Position numbers and translations under genes: made by a program. The notes under the pieces are model-generated. The model worked only from the letters and a program-made list of their open reading frames with translations, made no database searches and had not been told where the DNA came from. Positions 1 through 8,924 of a stretch of DNA of 63,116 nt are shown here, in pieces. This DNA is from Planctomycetaceae bacterium. GTDB taxonomy: Bacteria > Planctomycetota > Planctomycetia > Pirellulales > Pirellulaceae. Position 1 is the first letter of the stretch, and every line of letters begins with the position of its first letter. The DNA lies in contig PBNZ01000024.1 of NCBI GenBank assembly GCA_002723275.1, positions 1 to 63,116 of the forward strand. The letters are read 5' to 3'.

Positions 1-1038
1 CTCCTTGATCCATTGCTCCGCCGTGCCGCGACCGTTGTAAAACTTCACGACGTTCTTCGAGTACTTGTTCATGTTGGTCACGATGAACCCGACGCGGGGG
101 AACAACTCACGCACGTGCCATTCGATCTTCGCAACCACGCGCCGCGCCCGCTGCCACGATTTAGCTTGATACTGGAAGCTGTGGTAGAAGACCTTCGGCT
201 TATGCGACGGACGCCCCACAGGTCGGGTCAGTAGATGCTTGATTTCCCGCTCCAGCACGGCATTGGATTTGATGCGGATGGTGTATTGGTAGCATTCCCT
301 CTCCAGTAGTCGGTACAGTGCCGGATTGGCAAAGGCCGCATCGCCACGAAAGAACTTGGGGATGTCGTAGTGACGATACCGCTCGATCACCGGCAGCAGT
401 ACCTTCTGCCAGTATTTGGCGCTCGCCTTGTTGCCACGTCGGAGCATCGCGTACTCCGGATCGCCGAACTGGTTGAACAGAAACAGGGGGTGGTAGCAAG
501 TGCAACCGAAGTGTCCGTTGTAGGCCGAGCCTTCTCGCTCTCCGTAGGTCTCGCTGACCGAACTGTCCATGTCGAGAATCAACTCTTGAAGCGGCTGGTG
601 CAGATGGACGTTGTCGATCCACTGGCCCGAAAGGTTCATCAGCGTCGTCAGATTGCAGCGTTGGCTGAGTATCTCGTTCTCGAAGCGTCCCACGACGCTC
701 ATGGAAGCCGCTTCGTTGTCCGCCTCCGCTGCTCGACCTCCTACAACGTGACGCATGGCCGGATCGACCGCCAATCGCTCAGCATCATTCACGTCTTCAT
801 AGCCTGCCAGTCGGCTGTAGATTGATTGTCGCAACAGCGGTACGAGCAAGTGCTGCTTGTTGCTGCCCAAGCGTGAATCGGTCAGCAAGTCCATGCCCAT
901 TTCCGTGAGTCCCAGCACCTCATCGAGTTCCCGGTAGGCCAGCAGTCCGGCGTCGCTCGTGACCTTGCTGCCGCAGAGTCGCAGCTTCAAACGACTGTCA
1001 AAACCGACCCGCAAATCATCGTTTTTCGCGTCACCCAT
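1..1038 (-). mobile_element. IS1380-type insertion sequence, partial
   Basis: The only part that can be bounded is the transposase gene described next, which runs off the left edge of the window. The element must extend further in both directions to its terminal inverted repeats. The right-hand repeat should lie between 1039 and 1211, but without the left end it cannot be paired, so the true boundary is left open. Confidence 0.75.
1..1038 (-). CDS. IS1380-family DDE transposase, 3' end beyond the window
   Basis: Transposase of the DDE superfamily, which would cut and join the ends of its own insertion sequence. The reading frame is open from an ATG at 1036-1038 (MGDAKNDD...) to the window edge, giving 346 residues. 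Family members are usually about 430-450, so roughly the last quarter is missing. The catalytic triad is visible: Asp in LDMDSS (about residue 156/158), Asp in RGDAAF (233) and Glu in GRGTAEQWIKE (341), with the usual conserved surroundings YNGH, GCTCYHPL and YNGRG. No stop or frameshift occurs in the part seen, so it may be functional. Family assignment is from motif recognition only. Confidence 0.85.
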   Translation of the reverse strand, partial: MGDAKNDDLRVGFDSRLKLRLCGSKVTSDAGLLAYRELDEVLGLTEMGMDLLTDSRLGSNKQHLLVPLLRQSIYSRLAGYEDVNDAERLAVDPAMRHVVGGRAAEADNEAASMSVVGRFENEILSQRCNLTTLMNLSGQWIDNVHLHQPLQELILDMDSSVSETYGEREGSAYNGHFGCTCYHPLFLFNQFGDPEYAMLRRGNKASAKYWQKVLLPVIERYRHYDIPKFFRGDAAFANPALYRLLERECYQYTIRIKSNAVLEREIKHLLTRPVGRPSHKPKVFYHSFQYQAKSWQRARRVVAKIEWHVRELFPRVGFIVTNMNKYSKNVVKFYNGRGTAEQWIKE

Positions 1039-1211
1039 TGGGTTCTCCTGTCACCTTGGCAGATTGGTGGTCCAAATCCCTGTTTTTCAAGGGCTTGGCG
1101 CAGATCGTGTGCCAAAGTGTGGGAAGTCAAATGGGAAATGCGGGCCAAGAATGCTTTCTAATCGGGTATTGCGAGTGAAATGATGGTAAAGATGGCAAAG
1201 TTGGTCCTCGG

Positions 1212-2615
1212 ATGGGAATTCGTTTACACTATGAGGCGTTCCAGCCCAGGTTCAAACGAAAAGGGGCCAACTTGCCGGGACGACGTGGGACTCGCGTATT
1301 TGATTCGGTGAATCGGCGGACTGCACTTTCGATGGGTGGAGCCGCTGCGTTCTCGCGTGCCTTTTCTCCCTCGACAATGGCCATCGCGGCAAGGAAGCGT
1401 TCGGCAGCGCCTGCGAAATCCGTCATTTTTCTCGCACTCTATGGCGGGCCACCCCATCAGGATACTTTTGATTTAAAGCCAAACGCTCCTGTCGAAGTTC
1501 GCGGTGAATTCAAACCAATCTCGACGACCCTTCCGGGGTTTCAAGTTTGCGAGTATTTGCCGAAGCTCGCAAACCTTGCTCACCTGTACACGACGCTGCG
1601 ATCGGTCACGCACGAAGACAATGGTCATGAGTCCGCCTTCTATTCGTTGATGACGGGCCGACCGCATCCACAACCGAATACGATTGCTCGGCCGGCTCCA
1701 ACTGACCATCCATCCTATGGCTCGTTGATTAACTTTGCCCGAAAAGAATCGCCGCCCGTGCCTGGATTCGTGCTTGTCGGTGGTAAGACATCCACTGGGA
1801 TTGGACAAAACGAGGGATTTCTCGGTGCAGGTTGGGCGCCGTATCTCGTCAAACAGGACGCCAATGAACCCGGCTTTCGAGTTGACGATTGGACACCGTC
1901 GAAACATATCTCGGCCGAGCGGTTCGTGCGACGACGGAAATTGCTGGAGCGTCTCAACGTGTCCTCTTCGGGGAGTGGCTTCGATGACCAGGCATTTGGG
2001 AGCCATCAGGAACGAGCCTTTGACATACTCACGACTTCTTCCATGCGAAATGCTTTTTCCATCGAAGAGGAATCACCAGCAACGCGTGCCGCATACGGGG
2101 ACCATCCCTTCGGGCAAAACCTGTTACTGGCACGTCGTCTCGTGGAAGCGGGTGTGCCCATCGTGCAGGTGAATTGGCGGAACCGCGGTGACGGTGGTTT
2201 CGATACCCACAGCAACAATTTCAATATGTGCAAAGGCTATCTGTTTCCAAAGCTAGACGGTTGTCTTTCCGCGTTGTTAATCGACCTGGAACAGCGGGGC
2301 TTGCTTGACGACACCTTGGTCGTCGCTGCGGGTGAGTTTGGGCGTACACCCAAGATCAATCGAGACGGTGGACGGGATCATTGGGCTGGAGTTAACTCGA
2401 TGTTACTGGCGGGCGGCGGGGTCAAACGCGGCTACGTTTTTGGGGCGTCTGATCGGATCGGTGCTTTTCCGAGTCATAAACCGGTGGGGCCGTGGGATGT
2501 CCAGGCCACAATCCTGCACTGTTTCGGAATCAACCCGGCTAGCCAAGTTAAGGATCCACTCGGCCGTCCCATTCCGATCTCCACCGGCAAGGTCATCACT
2601 GATGTGCTGTTGTAA
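1212..2615 (+). CDS. DUF1501 domain protein with Tat-type signal
   Basis: A secreted or periplasmic member of the DUF1501 family, a sulfatase/phosphatase-fold family greatly expanded in Planctomycetes. Its biochemical role is not established. A twin-arginine motif NRRTALSMGGAAAFS lies at about residues 34-48. The body carries family landmarks: GGPPHQDTFDLKP, HEDNGHESAFYSLMTGR, FDTHSNNF, GEFGRTPKIN and GRDHWAGVNSMLLAGGG. Length 467 is normal. The N-region before RR is unusually long (about 34 residues) and there is no clear Shine-Dalgarno sequence, so a later start is possible. In planctomycetes this family usually sits directly after a DUF1549/DUF1553 cytochrome-type gene. Here the upstream neighbour is an insertion sequence, so the usual partner is missing. 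Confidence 0.85.
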   Translation: MGIRLHYEAFQPRFKRKGANLPGRRGTRVFDSVNRRTALSMGGAAAFSRAFSPSTMAIAARKRSAAPAKSVIFLALYGGPPHQDTFDLKPNAPVEVRGEFKPISTTLPGFQVCEYLPKLANLAHLYTTLRSVTHEDNGHESAFYSLMTGRPHPQPNTIARPAPTDHPSYGSLINFARKESPPVPGFVLVGGKTSTGIGQNEGFLGAGWAPYLVKQDANEPGFRVDDWTPSKHISAERFVRRRKLLERLNVSSSGSGFDDQAFGSHQERAFDILTTSSMRNAFSIEEESPATRAAYGDHPFGQNLLLARRLVEAGVPIVQVNWRNRGDGGFDTHSNNFNMCKGYLFPKLDGCLSALLIDLEQRGLLDDTLVVAAGEFGRTPKINRDGGRDHWAGVNSMLLAGGGVKRGYVFGASDRIGAFPSHKPVGPWDVQATILHCFGINPASQVKDPLGRPIPISTGKVITDVLL

Positions 2616-2655
2616 ATGATTCAACAGTAGAGTTCCTTCAGGAAATAAGCGACTT

Positions 2656-3391
2656 ATGGAGCCTCATTCAAGCACTGCCGAAATACGCACGCGTACCCAT
2701 CCGTCTGATGGTAGTACACTGGTTTTCATTCCAGGTGCTGAGTTCAACATGGGCAGCCAGGTCTAATTGAATGAAAGCCTACCCCAACGCGTGCAACTGA
2801 GTCCTTTTGGGATCCCCAAGACGGTTGTCACCAATCATCGGTACGCAAGATTTCGTTGCGAAGCGGGACATCGTCCCTCTGATTTCATCAACCATGAACT
2901 CTACAATGAAGAAAATCAACCGGTTGTTGGGATCGACTATTCCGATGCGGTCGCCGACTGCGAATGGGCAGGTGGCCGACTACCGACGGAGGCCGAGTGG
3001 GGATTTGCTGCTCGAGGAACAGACCGACGTATTTATCCTTAGGAAATTGAAACCCCGGATCCCCAACCGCGCTGTGTACCAGCTCGTTAATGGTAAGGGA
3101 GGTAACGCAGCACCCGTTGGATCACATCCGGGAGACGTAAGTCCTTTTGGGGTGTTGGACATGGCCGGAAATGTTTTAGAGTGGTGTTCTGACTGGGCGT
3201 CGCAATACGAAGATGGTTTTGGATAACCGCAAACAAATCCTGTGGGTGCCGCGCAAGGAATTAATCGGATCATGCGTGGCGGTTGCTGGGTCTACCAGGC
3301 TGAATCGCTGCGAGCAACGATCAGATTTTTTAGTGTTCCCCATCAGAAGGTAAGCTTCGCTGGCTTTCGGATGGTTGTTGACGCTTCGTAA
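2656..3391 (+). pseudogene. Broken FGE/SUMF1-type (sulfatase-modifying factor) gene
   Basis: Remains of a formylglycine-generating-enzyme-like domain. Conserved blocks survive in order: VFIPGAEFNMGSQ at the start, [31 protein letters not shown] followed by [33 protein letters not shown] and FAGFRMVVD. The reading frame is interrupted by a TAA at 2764, a TAG at 3040, a frame change shortly after that and a TAA at 3224; the last block ends at the stop at 3389-3391. At least three lesions make sequencing error an unlikely explanation. In the intact family the fold either activates sulfatases or serves as a generic domain in serine/threonine-kinase-linked proteins. Which role this gene had cannot be told. 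Confidence 0.8.
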
Positions 3392-3546
3392 TTGGGCATT
3401 GCGGAATTTGCCGAAAGGCAATCTGTTGATTCGCCGGGAGATAGATGGAACAAATCTCGTCAATTGTGATTGCCGCCAAATGGTCTGAGAACCTAAGCGT
3501 TTGCCAGCTCTAGGCCATCGGCTGTGGTGCGAGAAAGAATTTTTGT

Positions 3547-4242
3547 ATGACGCGTTTAAATCTTGAGATACTCGCCAACGAAATGAGCCCACTGGGCCTT
3601 TTGTGTCTGCGCCGCCGGGAATTGCTCTCCAATCCCGGTACAATCGTGACCGAGGTGACACTCAATCACGAATTCTTGATGAGTAGCTTGTACTCCGATT
3701 CCGAGCGTGCCTTGGCCCGAATCGCCTTGGAAATGCATGACGGTAAGGAGCTCAACGTACTGGTCGGCGGATTAGGCCTGGGCTATACCGCGAGCGAGGC
3801 GTTATCGTCGGATCGAGTGGCAAAAGCTGAAGTTGTCGATTTGTTGCCGGAGGTCATCGATTGGTTTGTACGCGGGCTCATACCACTCTCAGATAGCCTC
3901 AAGGAAGATAGCCGGCTTCTTATCAGTCAGGGAGATGTCTTTCAGCGTTTGGCTGATCCAGTCGGCAAACTTTTCGATCTCATTTTGATCGATGTCGATC
4001 ATTCGCCTGAGGAGCGTTTGGGCGGTGAGAGTCACTCCTTCTACAGCATTCCTGGTTTGCGTGCCGCGCGGCAGCATCTTGCCGAAGGAGGCATTTTGGC
4101 GGTTTGGTCTTACGCCGAAAATTCAGATTTTGTCGACGCACTGCATGCCGTGTTCGATCACGTTCGAGTTGAATCGGTTTCCTATGACCACGAAAATACC
4201 GATCAGAAACATACTGATTGGTTGTTCTTCGCGCATGGATAA
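3547..4242 (+). CDS. Spermidine-synthase-like protein (SAM-binding fold)
   Basis: A 231-residue protein with the Rossmann fold of the spermine/spermidine synthase family. The nucleotide-binding glycine loop NVLVGGLGLGYT lies at residues 70-81. It is followed by an acidic strand end (AEVVDLLPEVIDW), a second acidic site (LISQGDVFQRL) and a strand-4-type motif (FDLILIDVDHSP). The C-terminal half, with GLRAARQHLAEGGILAVWS, is typical of methyltransferase-fold members. It is shorter than classical spermidine synthases (about 280), lacks their N-terminal beta domain, and no polyamine gene is nearby. True aminopropyltransferase activity is therefore doubtful. It converges on lepA. Confidence 0.7.
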   Translation: MTRLNLEILANEMSPLGLLCLRRRELLSNPGTIVTEVTLNHEFLMSSLYSDSERALARIALEMHDGKELNVLVGGLGLGYTASEALSSDRVAKAEVVDLLPEVIDWFVRGLIPLSDSLKEDSRLLISQGDVFQRLADPVGKLFDLILIDVDHSPEERLGGESHSFYSIPGLRAARQHLAEGGILAVWSYAENSDFVDALHAVFDHVRVESVSYDHENTDQKHTDWLFFAHG

Positions 4243-4294
4243 CCTTCCTAAGATTCCGGGGCCCCTTTAGCAACCTGGACGCCGAACGAAGGCC

Positions 4295-6091
4295 TTAGTC
4301 TTTGTCCGCCCGCAGGACTGCTACGAAAGCTTGCTGGGGTATGTTGACACTGCCGAACTGCTTCATTTTGGCTTTACCCTTCTTCTGCTTTTCAAGTAGC
4401 TTCTTTTTGCGGGTTACATCGCCGCCGTAAAGTTTCGCCGTTACATCCTTGCGATAAGGCTGAATCGTCGACCTCGCAATGATGGTGCCACCGATCACGC
4501 CTTGAACGGGGATCTTGAATTGATGGCGGGGAATCTCTTCCGCAAGCCGTTCGCAATAGTGGAGTGCGCGAGTCCTCGCCTTATCACGATGAACGAGGTA
4601 GGCAAGCGTGTCGACAGGCTCCTTGTTGACCAGGATATCCACCTTCACAACGTCTGTTTTTCGATATTCGATCGGTTCGTAATCAAACGATCCATAGCCA
4701 CGCGTGATCATCTTGAGTTTGCCGTAGAAATCAAAGAGAACTTCGCCGAGCGGCATTTCGCTAGTGACTTCGATGCGACCTGCCGAGAGATAGTTCATTT
4801 CCTGGCTTTCCGAACGATGCTCACGGCACAATTCCATGACCGAGCCAACGTATTCTTCCGGTGTGAGAATGACGGCCTTGATGTACGGCTCCATCGCAGA
4901 TTCGATTTGCATTGGATCGGGCCAGTAGCTGGGGTTGTCTACTTCCACCTCCGTTCCGTCTTTCAATTTCAATTGGTATTTCACAGACGGGGCCGAAATG
5001 ACCAGCCCGAGATCAAACTCTCGACGCAATCGTTCTTGAACAACGTCAAGGTGGAGAAGACCGAGGAATCCGCAGCGAAAGCCAAAACCAAGTGCTGCGG
5101 AACTATCCTTCTCGTAGGTGAGTGCCGCATCGTTGATGGACAGCTTGCCGAGAGCCTTGGTGAGCTCTACGTACTCGCCAGTATCCATCGGGTAGATGGA
5201 CGAAAAGACAACTTGCTTGGCCCTCTTATAGCCCGGGATCGGTTCGTCTGCCTGCCGATCAAGAAGCGTAATCGTATCACCAATCTCGACATCTTGCACG
5301 CTCTTCACTCCGGCAACGATGTAGCCTACCTCTCCAACCGATAGTTGTTTTCTCGGATTGAGTTTGAATTGGTTGTAACCAATTTCATCGACGACAAAGT
5401 CTCGGCCGGAGTGCATGAAGTGGATCGTATCTCGAGGCCTTAGTGTTCCCTCGAGGATACGGCATTGCAGAATCACGCCTCGATACTTGTCGAATTGGGC
5501 ATCAAAAATCAATGCTTTTAATGGTGCGTCCGGATCTCCCGTGGGACTTGGCAATTTTTCAACGATGGCTGCAAGGACGTCTTCGATACCGATTCCGTTT
5601 TTTGCTGAAATGCAAATGGCCTCAAACGGGTCAAGCCCCAACTCCGCATCGATCGCTTCCTGGGCACGTTCGATATCAGCGGACGGAAGATCAATTTTGT
5701 TGATGACCGGTAGAAGTACTAGTTCATGTTCCATGGCCAAGTAGAGGTTCGCGACCGTTTGTGCCTCAACGCCCTGTGTTGCATCGACGATGATCAGGGC
5801 ACCTTCGCAGGCCATTAATGAGCGGCGGACCTCATGTGAAAAATCGACGTGGCCCGGTGTGTCGATGAGATTCAGCAGGTATTCGTTCCCATCAGCGGCC
5901 TTGTAGTTGAGTGTGATGGTGTTGCTTTTGATCGTGATGCCACGCTCTCGTTCGATGTCCATCGAGTCGAGCATCTGGTCATGAAGGTCGCGTTGGGTGA
6001 CGCCATCACAAGCCTGAATGAGTCGATCGGCCAGCGTTGATTTGCCATGATCAATATGAGCGATAATGCAAAAGTTGCGAATGTGTTTCAT
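4295..6091 (-). CDS. lepA: Elongation factor 4 (LepA) GTPase
   Basis: Translational GTPase that binds the ribosome and can back-translocate it. The G1 loop AHIDHGKST (residues 11-19), G3 DTPGH (77-81) and G4 NKID are intact. The C-terminal region has the EF4-specific domain (ETDVVKVDILVN-like stretch, VHRDKARTRALHYCERL, PRHQFKIPVQ) and ends in the basic tail KKKLLEKQKKGKAKMKQFG. The ATG at 6089-6091 (MKHIRNFCII) gives 598 residues, the normal EF4 length. The frame extends 36 codons further upstream, but those codons match nothing in the family, so they are excluded. It is a single-gene unit with no obvious partner. Confidence 0.95.
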   Translation of the reverse strand: MKHIRNFCIIAHIDHGKSTLADRLIQACDGVTQRDLHDQMLDSMDIERERGITIKSNTITLNYKAADGNEYLLNLIDTPGHVDFSHEVRRSLMACEGALIIVDATQGVEAQTVANLYLAMEHELVLLPVINKIDLPSADIERAQEAIDAELGLDPFEAICISAKNGIGIEDVLAAIVEKLPSPTGDPDAPLKALIFDAQFDKYRGVILQCRILEGTLRPRDTIHFMHSGRDFVVDEIGYNQFKLNPRKQLSVGEVGYIVAGVKSVQDVEIGDTITLLDRQADEPIPGYKRAKQVVFSSIYPMDTGEYVELTKALGKLSINDAALTYEKDSSAALGFGFRCGFLGLLHLDVVQERLRREFDLGLVISAPSVKYQLKLKDGTEVEVDNPSYWPDPMQIESAMEPYIKAVILTPEEYVGSVMELCREHRSESQEMNYLSAGRIEVTSEMPLGEVLFDFYGKLKMITRGYGSFDYEPIEYRKTDVVKVDILVNKEPVDTLAYLVHRDKARTRALHYCERLAEEIPRHQFKIPVQGVIGGTIIARSTIQPYRKDVTAKLYGGDVTRKKKLLEKQKKGKAKMKQFGSVNIPQQAFVAVLRADKD

Positions 6092-6909
6092 GCGGTGGTT
6101 CAGGTAATCAATGTTGCTGCAAGACGGCCATTGGATAAATCGAATCCCCATCTTAGTGAACAAACTCGGTTTCGGATATATTCCCTCGATCCACGGCAAT
6201 TAGCCCCTTGAGGGCGAAAAAAGATGAAATGAACTGTGTTTAACTACCGGGATTCAATCAGATGAGGGCCGAAATCGGTTTCGTTGCTACGCGGATAAGT
6301 GATTCTTTGGCGGACCCGTCCAGTCATAGATGCCTTTTAGAGTCGGATTCGCACTTGTTTCTCATTCATGCATCTTTGGGCCCGGGAAGACTTGAGCCCC
6401 TTGCTAGAGCCCGTGGACCGCTGGCAGGAACGATGCGTCCCGAAGCGAATAAGATGTTCCGATTCGCCTCCCTGCAAAGGTGTGAATTGCTGTTTCCGTC
6501 ACGGCGGGATACTGGTTTTATTTTCGACGAACGCAGAGGTTAAGTGGAGAGCAATTGATCTGAGTCGCTTCGGTCGGAGCGTCATTTCAATGAACCATTT
6601 TCCGTTGTGAGATGCTTCTCTGGTAGCTTCACACCGCGGCGTCATTTTTCGCGAAGAAACTTACTCAACACAGTCGTTAGGTGTTGAAATAACCGGGGAG
6701 ATAAACCATAATTGCGGAGCTGGGAATTTCTCAGCCAGCCAGCGACTTGCACCTCTCTGGTGCTCGCCAGCTATCGTAGTCAAGCGTTTTGCGACGGCTG
6801 GCGTCATTCTATGATCTCGACGTCTTTTGCGATCGGTCGATATCCATAGCGGTCTGTACCGTCTAGGAACGCATTCATTTTAAGTTCTATTTGTTTGCGA
6901 GGTACGAGA
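6092..6909. other. 818-nt intergenic region upstream of lepA and flavodoxin
   Basis: Lies between two divergently transcribed genes. Short open frames occur (for example 6262-6543 and 6368-6610) but have no recognisable motifs, no good ribosome-binding site and arginine-rich random-looking composition, so no gene is called. The part nearest flavodoxin contains a promoter-like sequence and about 190 nt of possible leader, in which no known riboswitch was recognised. Confidence 0.5.
6684..6712 (+). promoter_or_regulatory. Sigma-70-like promoter candidate for the flavodoxin gene
   Basis: TTGAAA at 6684-6689 and CATAAT at 6707-6712 are separated by 17 nt, matching five of six bases in each of the two consensus boxes. 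Transcription would start near 6719 and leave a leader of about 190 nt before the flavodoxin start. This is a motif match only; planctomycete promoters are poorly characterised. Confidence 0.35.
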
Positions 6910-7443
6910 ATGGATATTTCAATGGGTATTTTCTTTGGTTCGAGCACAGGAAATACCGAAATGGCCGCAGAAAAGATCAAAGAACAGCTTGGGCAGTTCG
7001 TGTCGGAATGTGTTGACGTCAGTAAGTTAGAATCCGCCGAAGCCATTGCGAATCATGATCTCATTCTATTTGGCGTTTCAACGTGGAATATCGGGGAGAT
7101 GCAGGATGATTGGGCTGACTTCATTCCGAAGATGGACGGGCTCGATCTAACTGGTAAGAAGGTCTGTTTTTTCGCAATGGGGGATTCGATCGGCTACCCC
7201 TACAACTTTCTTGACGCAATGGGCGAACTCTGGGGCGTCGTACAAAAATTAGGCACTCCGAAACTGATCGGCGTTTGGCCAACAGAAGATTATGAATTCG
7301 ATGAGTCACAGGCAATGTTCGATGAGAATCACTTTATTGGGCTTGGCCTAGATGAAGATAATGACCCGGAGAAGACGGACGAGCGAATTAGATCTTGGCT
7401 AATCAAAGTCATGCAAGATGCTGGTCTGATTGAAGTTGCCTAG
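6910..7443 (+). CDS. Flavodoxin (long-chain type)
   Basis: Small soluble FMN electron carrier that usually replaces ferredoxin under iron limitation or feeds radical enzymes. With the ATG at 6910 it has 177 residues. Seen in the sequence: phosphate-binding loop FFGSSTGNTE (8-17), the flavin-flanking loop VSTWNIGEMQDDW (56-68) with its aromatic residue, and FAMGDSIGYPYNFLDAMG (88-104), the second flavin loop. The ATG is chosen because GAGG at 6899-6902 is spaced seven nt before it; an in-frame TTG five codons earlier would include that site. The next gene is a TPR protein 31 nt downstream. A ferredoxin gene lies on the opposite strand about 1.2 kb away, which suggests a local redox theme. Confidence 0.93.
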   Translation: MDISMGIFFGSSTGNTEMAAEKIKEQLGQFVSECVDVSKLESAEAIANHDLILFGVSTWNIGEMQDDWADFIPKMDGLDLTGKKVCFFAMGDSIGYPYNFLDAMGELWGVVQKLGTPKLIGVWPTEDYEFDESQAMFDENHFIGLGLDEDNDPEKTDERIRSWLIKVMQDAGLIEVA

Positions 7444-7474
7444 GCTGGGCTTTGCTGCAAGTCTGGAGAATAGG

Positions 7475-8209
7475 ATGGACGATTATCAACGGATTGCCGC
7501 CTTGATCGATCGCGGAAACCCCCGAAATGCGCTTGTGTACCTCCAATCGCGGGGATCGGGAAAGGCAGATGATGGTCAGATGCGATGCCTAACTGGTCGG
7601 GCGTATTTTGCCATTCGTAATTTTCGAAAGGCGAAAATTCAATACGAGGCTGCATTGTCAGTGGGAGATCTGTCGCTTCGCGATCAGACTGAACTCGCAG
7701 TCTGCTATTTGCGAACCCAACAACGTTGGATAACGTCTCGACTCTTGACTAAACTCGCACCGAGTAGCGGGGAAATGTGTTTAGTTGCGTTACAAACGAC
7801 AGTCAAGACGGCACTGCAAATCAAGCATATTTCGGCGATTCGGGATGCTGGCCAACAAGGCCGTCGTCGTTTTCCAGACAATGCCTTATTTTGGTATGCG
7901 GCTGGTGAGTTAACTAGATTATTGGATAAAAACCCAGAAGCGGCTGAGTTCTTTTTCAAGCGAGCGTTGGAGCTTGAGCCAAGCAATCACAGCTATCGCA
8001 TCGCGGTCTGCCAAACACAATTGTTAATGAACGATATTGGGGCAGCGCGATCGACTCTGGACTTCGACCTTACGAGTGTTCGCTGTCTGGCCAATCTTCA
8101 GCGTTTTCAATTGCTCTATGAATCAATAGATGATACCGATGGCTATTTCTCCTGTTTCGTTCAACTCATGCGTGAGTATGATCGAATCACTTCGGAGCGT
8201 TATGAGTAA
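7475..8209 (+). CDS. TPR-repeat protein, paralogue of the two TPR proteins downstream
   Basis: Predicted soluble helical-repeat protein of 244 residues with no enzyme motif. TPR-like units are visible around LTGRAYFAIRNFRKAKIQYEAAL (about 37-59) and WYAAGELTRLLDKNPEAAEFFFKRALELEPSNHSYRIA. The ATG at 7475 is preceded by GGAG; an upstream in-frame TTG would overlap flavodoxin and is not preferred. It is probably co-transcribed with flavodoxin. It resembles the two minus-strand TPR proteins at 9165 and 9992 in length and in a shared block (P-x-x-H-x-Y-R followed by a Q-L stretch and D), so the three look like one local family. A binding partner cannot be named. Confidence 0.75.
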   Translation: MDDYQRIAALIDRGNPRNALVYLQSRGSGKADDGQMRCLTGRAYFAIRNFRKAKIQYEAALSVGDLSLRDQTELAVCYLRTQQRWITSRLLTKLAPSSGEMCLVALQTTVKTALQIKHISAIRDAGQQGRRRFPDNALFWYAAGELTRLLDKNPEAAEFFFKRALELEPSNHSYRIAVCQTQLLMNDIGAARSTLDFDLTSVRCLANLQRFQLLYESIDDTDGYFSCFVQLMREYDRITSERYE

Positions 8210-8224
8210 GGTATGTTGGTGCGC

Positions 8225-8261
8225 ATGCGAAATAGAGAGGAATGCTTTCTCGATTTCGCAT
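8225..8261. terminator. Long hairpin between convergent genes, no U-tract
   Basis: ATGCGAAAT at 8225-8233 pairs perfectly with ATTTCGCAT at 8253-8261. After one mismatch the stem continues for six pairs (two of them G-U) to a five-base loop at 8241-8245. It starts 15 nt after the TPR stop codon. No run of T follows on either strand, so it is terminator-like or a 3'-end stabilising structure rather than a textbook intrinsic terminator. The rest of the 389-nt gap 8210-8598 holds no gene that can be supported. Confidence 0.4.
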
Positions 8262-8598
8262 CATGAAGAGATCGTGGCCTGATGCACGTCGATTCTAGAT
8301 AAACGCTTTCCCTGGATTTATTGGAATGTGTTCTGGATTCTGTCACGGGAAATCAGCATCTAGCTTGTCATCAAGCCAAATCTGTATTTGTACTATCTGA
8401 ATGTTTTACCGACCTGCGACGCTCAAAATCTGCCATTTTTTCGGTCCAACCATGTGTGCAATCGAATCGATGCTTGGAGCCATTCTCTTGGTGTCCTAGG
8501 GATCAAGCTGCAATTCGTCATTCACCATTTATATTTATTTAGGTAGGGGAAAAGGTGATGTGATGATGCAGGTGAGAGCAATTCAATAGACGATAATC

Positions 8599-8866
8599 TT
8601 ATTGTTTGAGTGTCGGTTTTCGTTCATTGATAAAAGTGCACAAGGAAGCCCGTGTTGCGTTGAGTTCAATGTACGAATACCAGTCATCCGGGACACTCGA
8701 TTCATGGAAAATTGCCTCGATAGGGCACTCAGCTGCGCAGGCCTCGCAGTCAATGCATTCGTTGGGATTTTTTGTAGACCATCGTTTCGTCTTCGTAGAA
8801 ACATTCTACGGGGCAAACGATAGCACAATCCGTGTACTTGCAGTGATGACAGACAACATGGGGCAT
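8599..8866 (-). pseudogene. Ferredoxin (FdxA-like, two Fe-S clusters) with a one-base frameshift
   Basis: Reads [23 protein letters not shown] from the ATG at 8864-8866, then loses frame in a run of six A (T at 8768-8773 on the plus strand). Dropping one base restores [21 protein letters not shown] and a normal tail ending at the TAA at 8599-8601. All eight cluster cysteines are present across the two frames (C-x2-C-x4-C-x3-CP and C-x2-C-x2-C-x3-CP), and the C-terminal VPDDWYSYIELNA block is typical of FdxA-type ferredoxins. Everything except the homopolymer looks intact, so this may be a sequencing or assembly error, a very recent inactivation, or a gene needing +1 frameshifting. It is the last gene of the minus-strand TPR operon. 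Confidence 0.8.
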
Positions 8867-8924
8867 CGTAGGTCCCCATGTGATTTTTCTGGATGGATAG
8901 ATGGGTGAGTAACAGTGGGCCAAC

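Noticed and set aside
200-825. Open frames overlapping the transposase, 200-622 and 370-825
   Set aside because: They run in other frames of the same DNA. Only the frame starting at 1038 (minus) shows the IS1380 catalytic motifs.
1039-1211. Right terminal inverted repeat of the insertion sequence
   Set aside because: The left end is outside the window, so no repeat pair can be shown.
4258-4265. GGGGCCCC palindrome between two convergent genes
   Set aside because: Too short, with no loop and no T-run, to support a terminator call.
4502-5344. 280-codon open frame on the plus strand inside lepA
   Set aside because: Antisense to a fully conserved GTPase gene, no motif of its own.
6262-6610. 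Two short open frames upstream of flavodoxin
   Set aside because: No ribosome-binding site, no recognisable motif, arginine-rich random composition.
8768-8773. Programmed frameshifting as the preferred explanation for the ferredoxin
   Set aside because: The shift needed is +1 in a plain A run, with no recognised stimulatory element. It is kept only as one possibility beside error or mutation.
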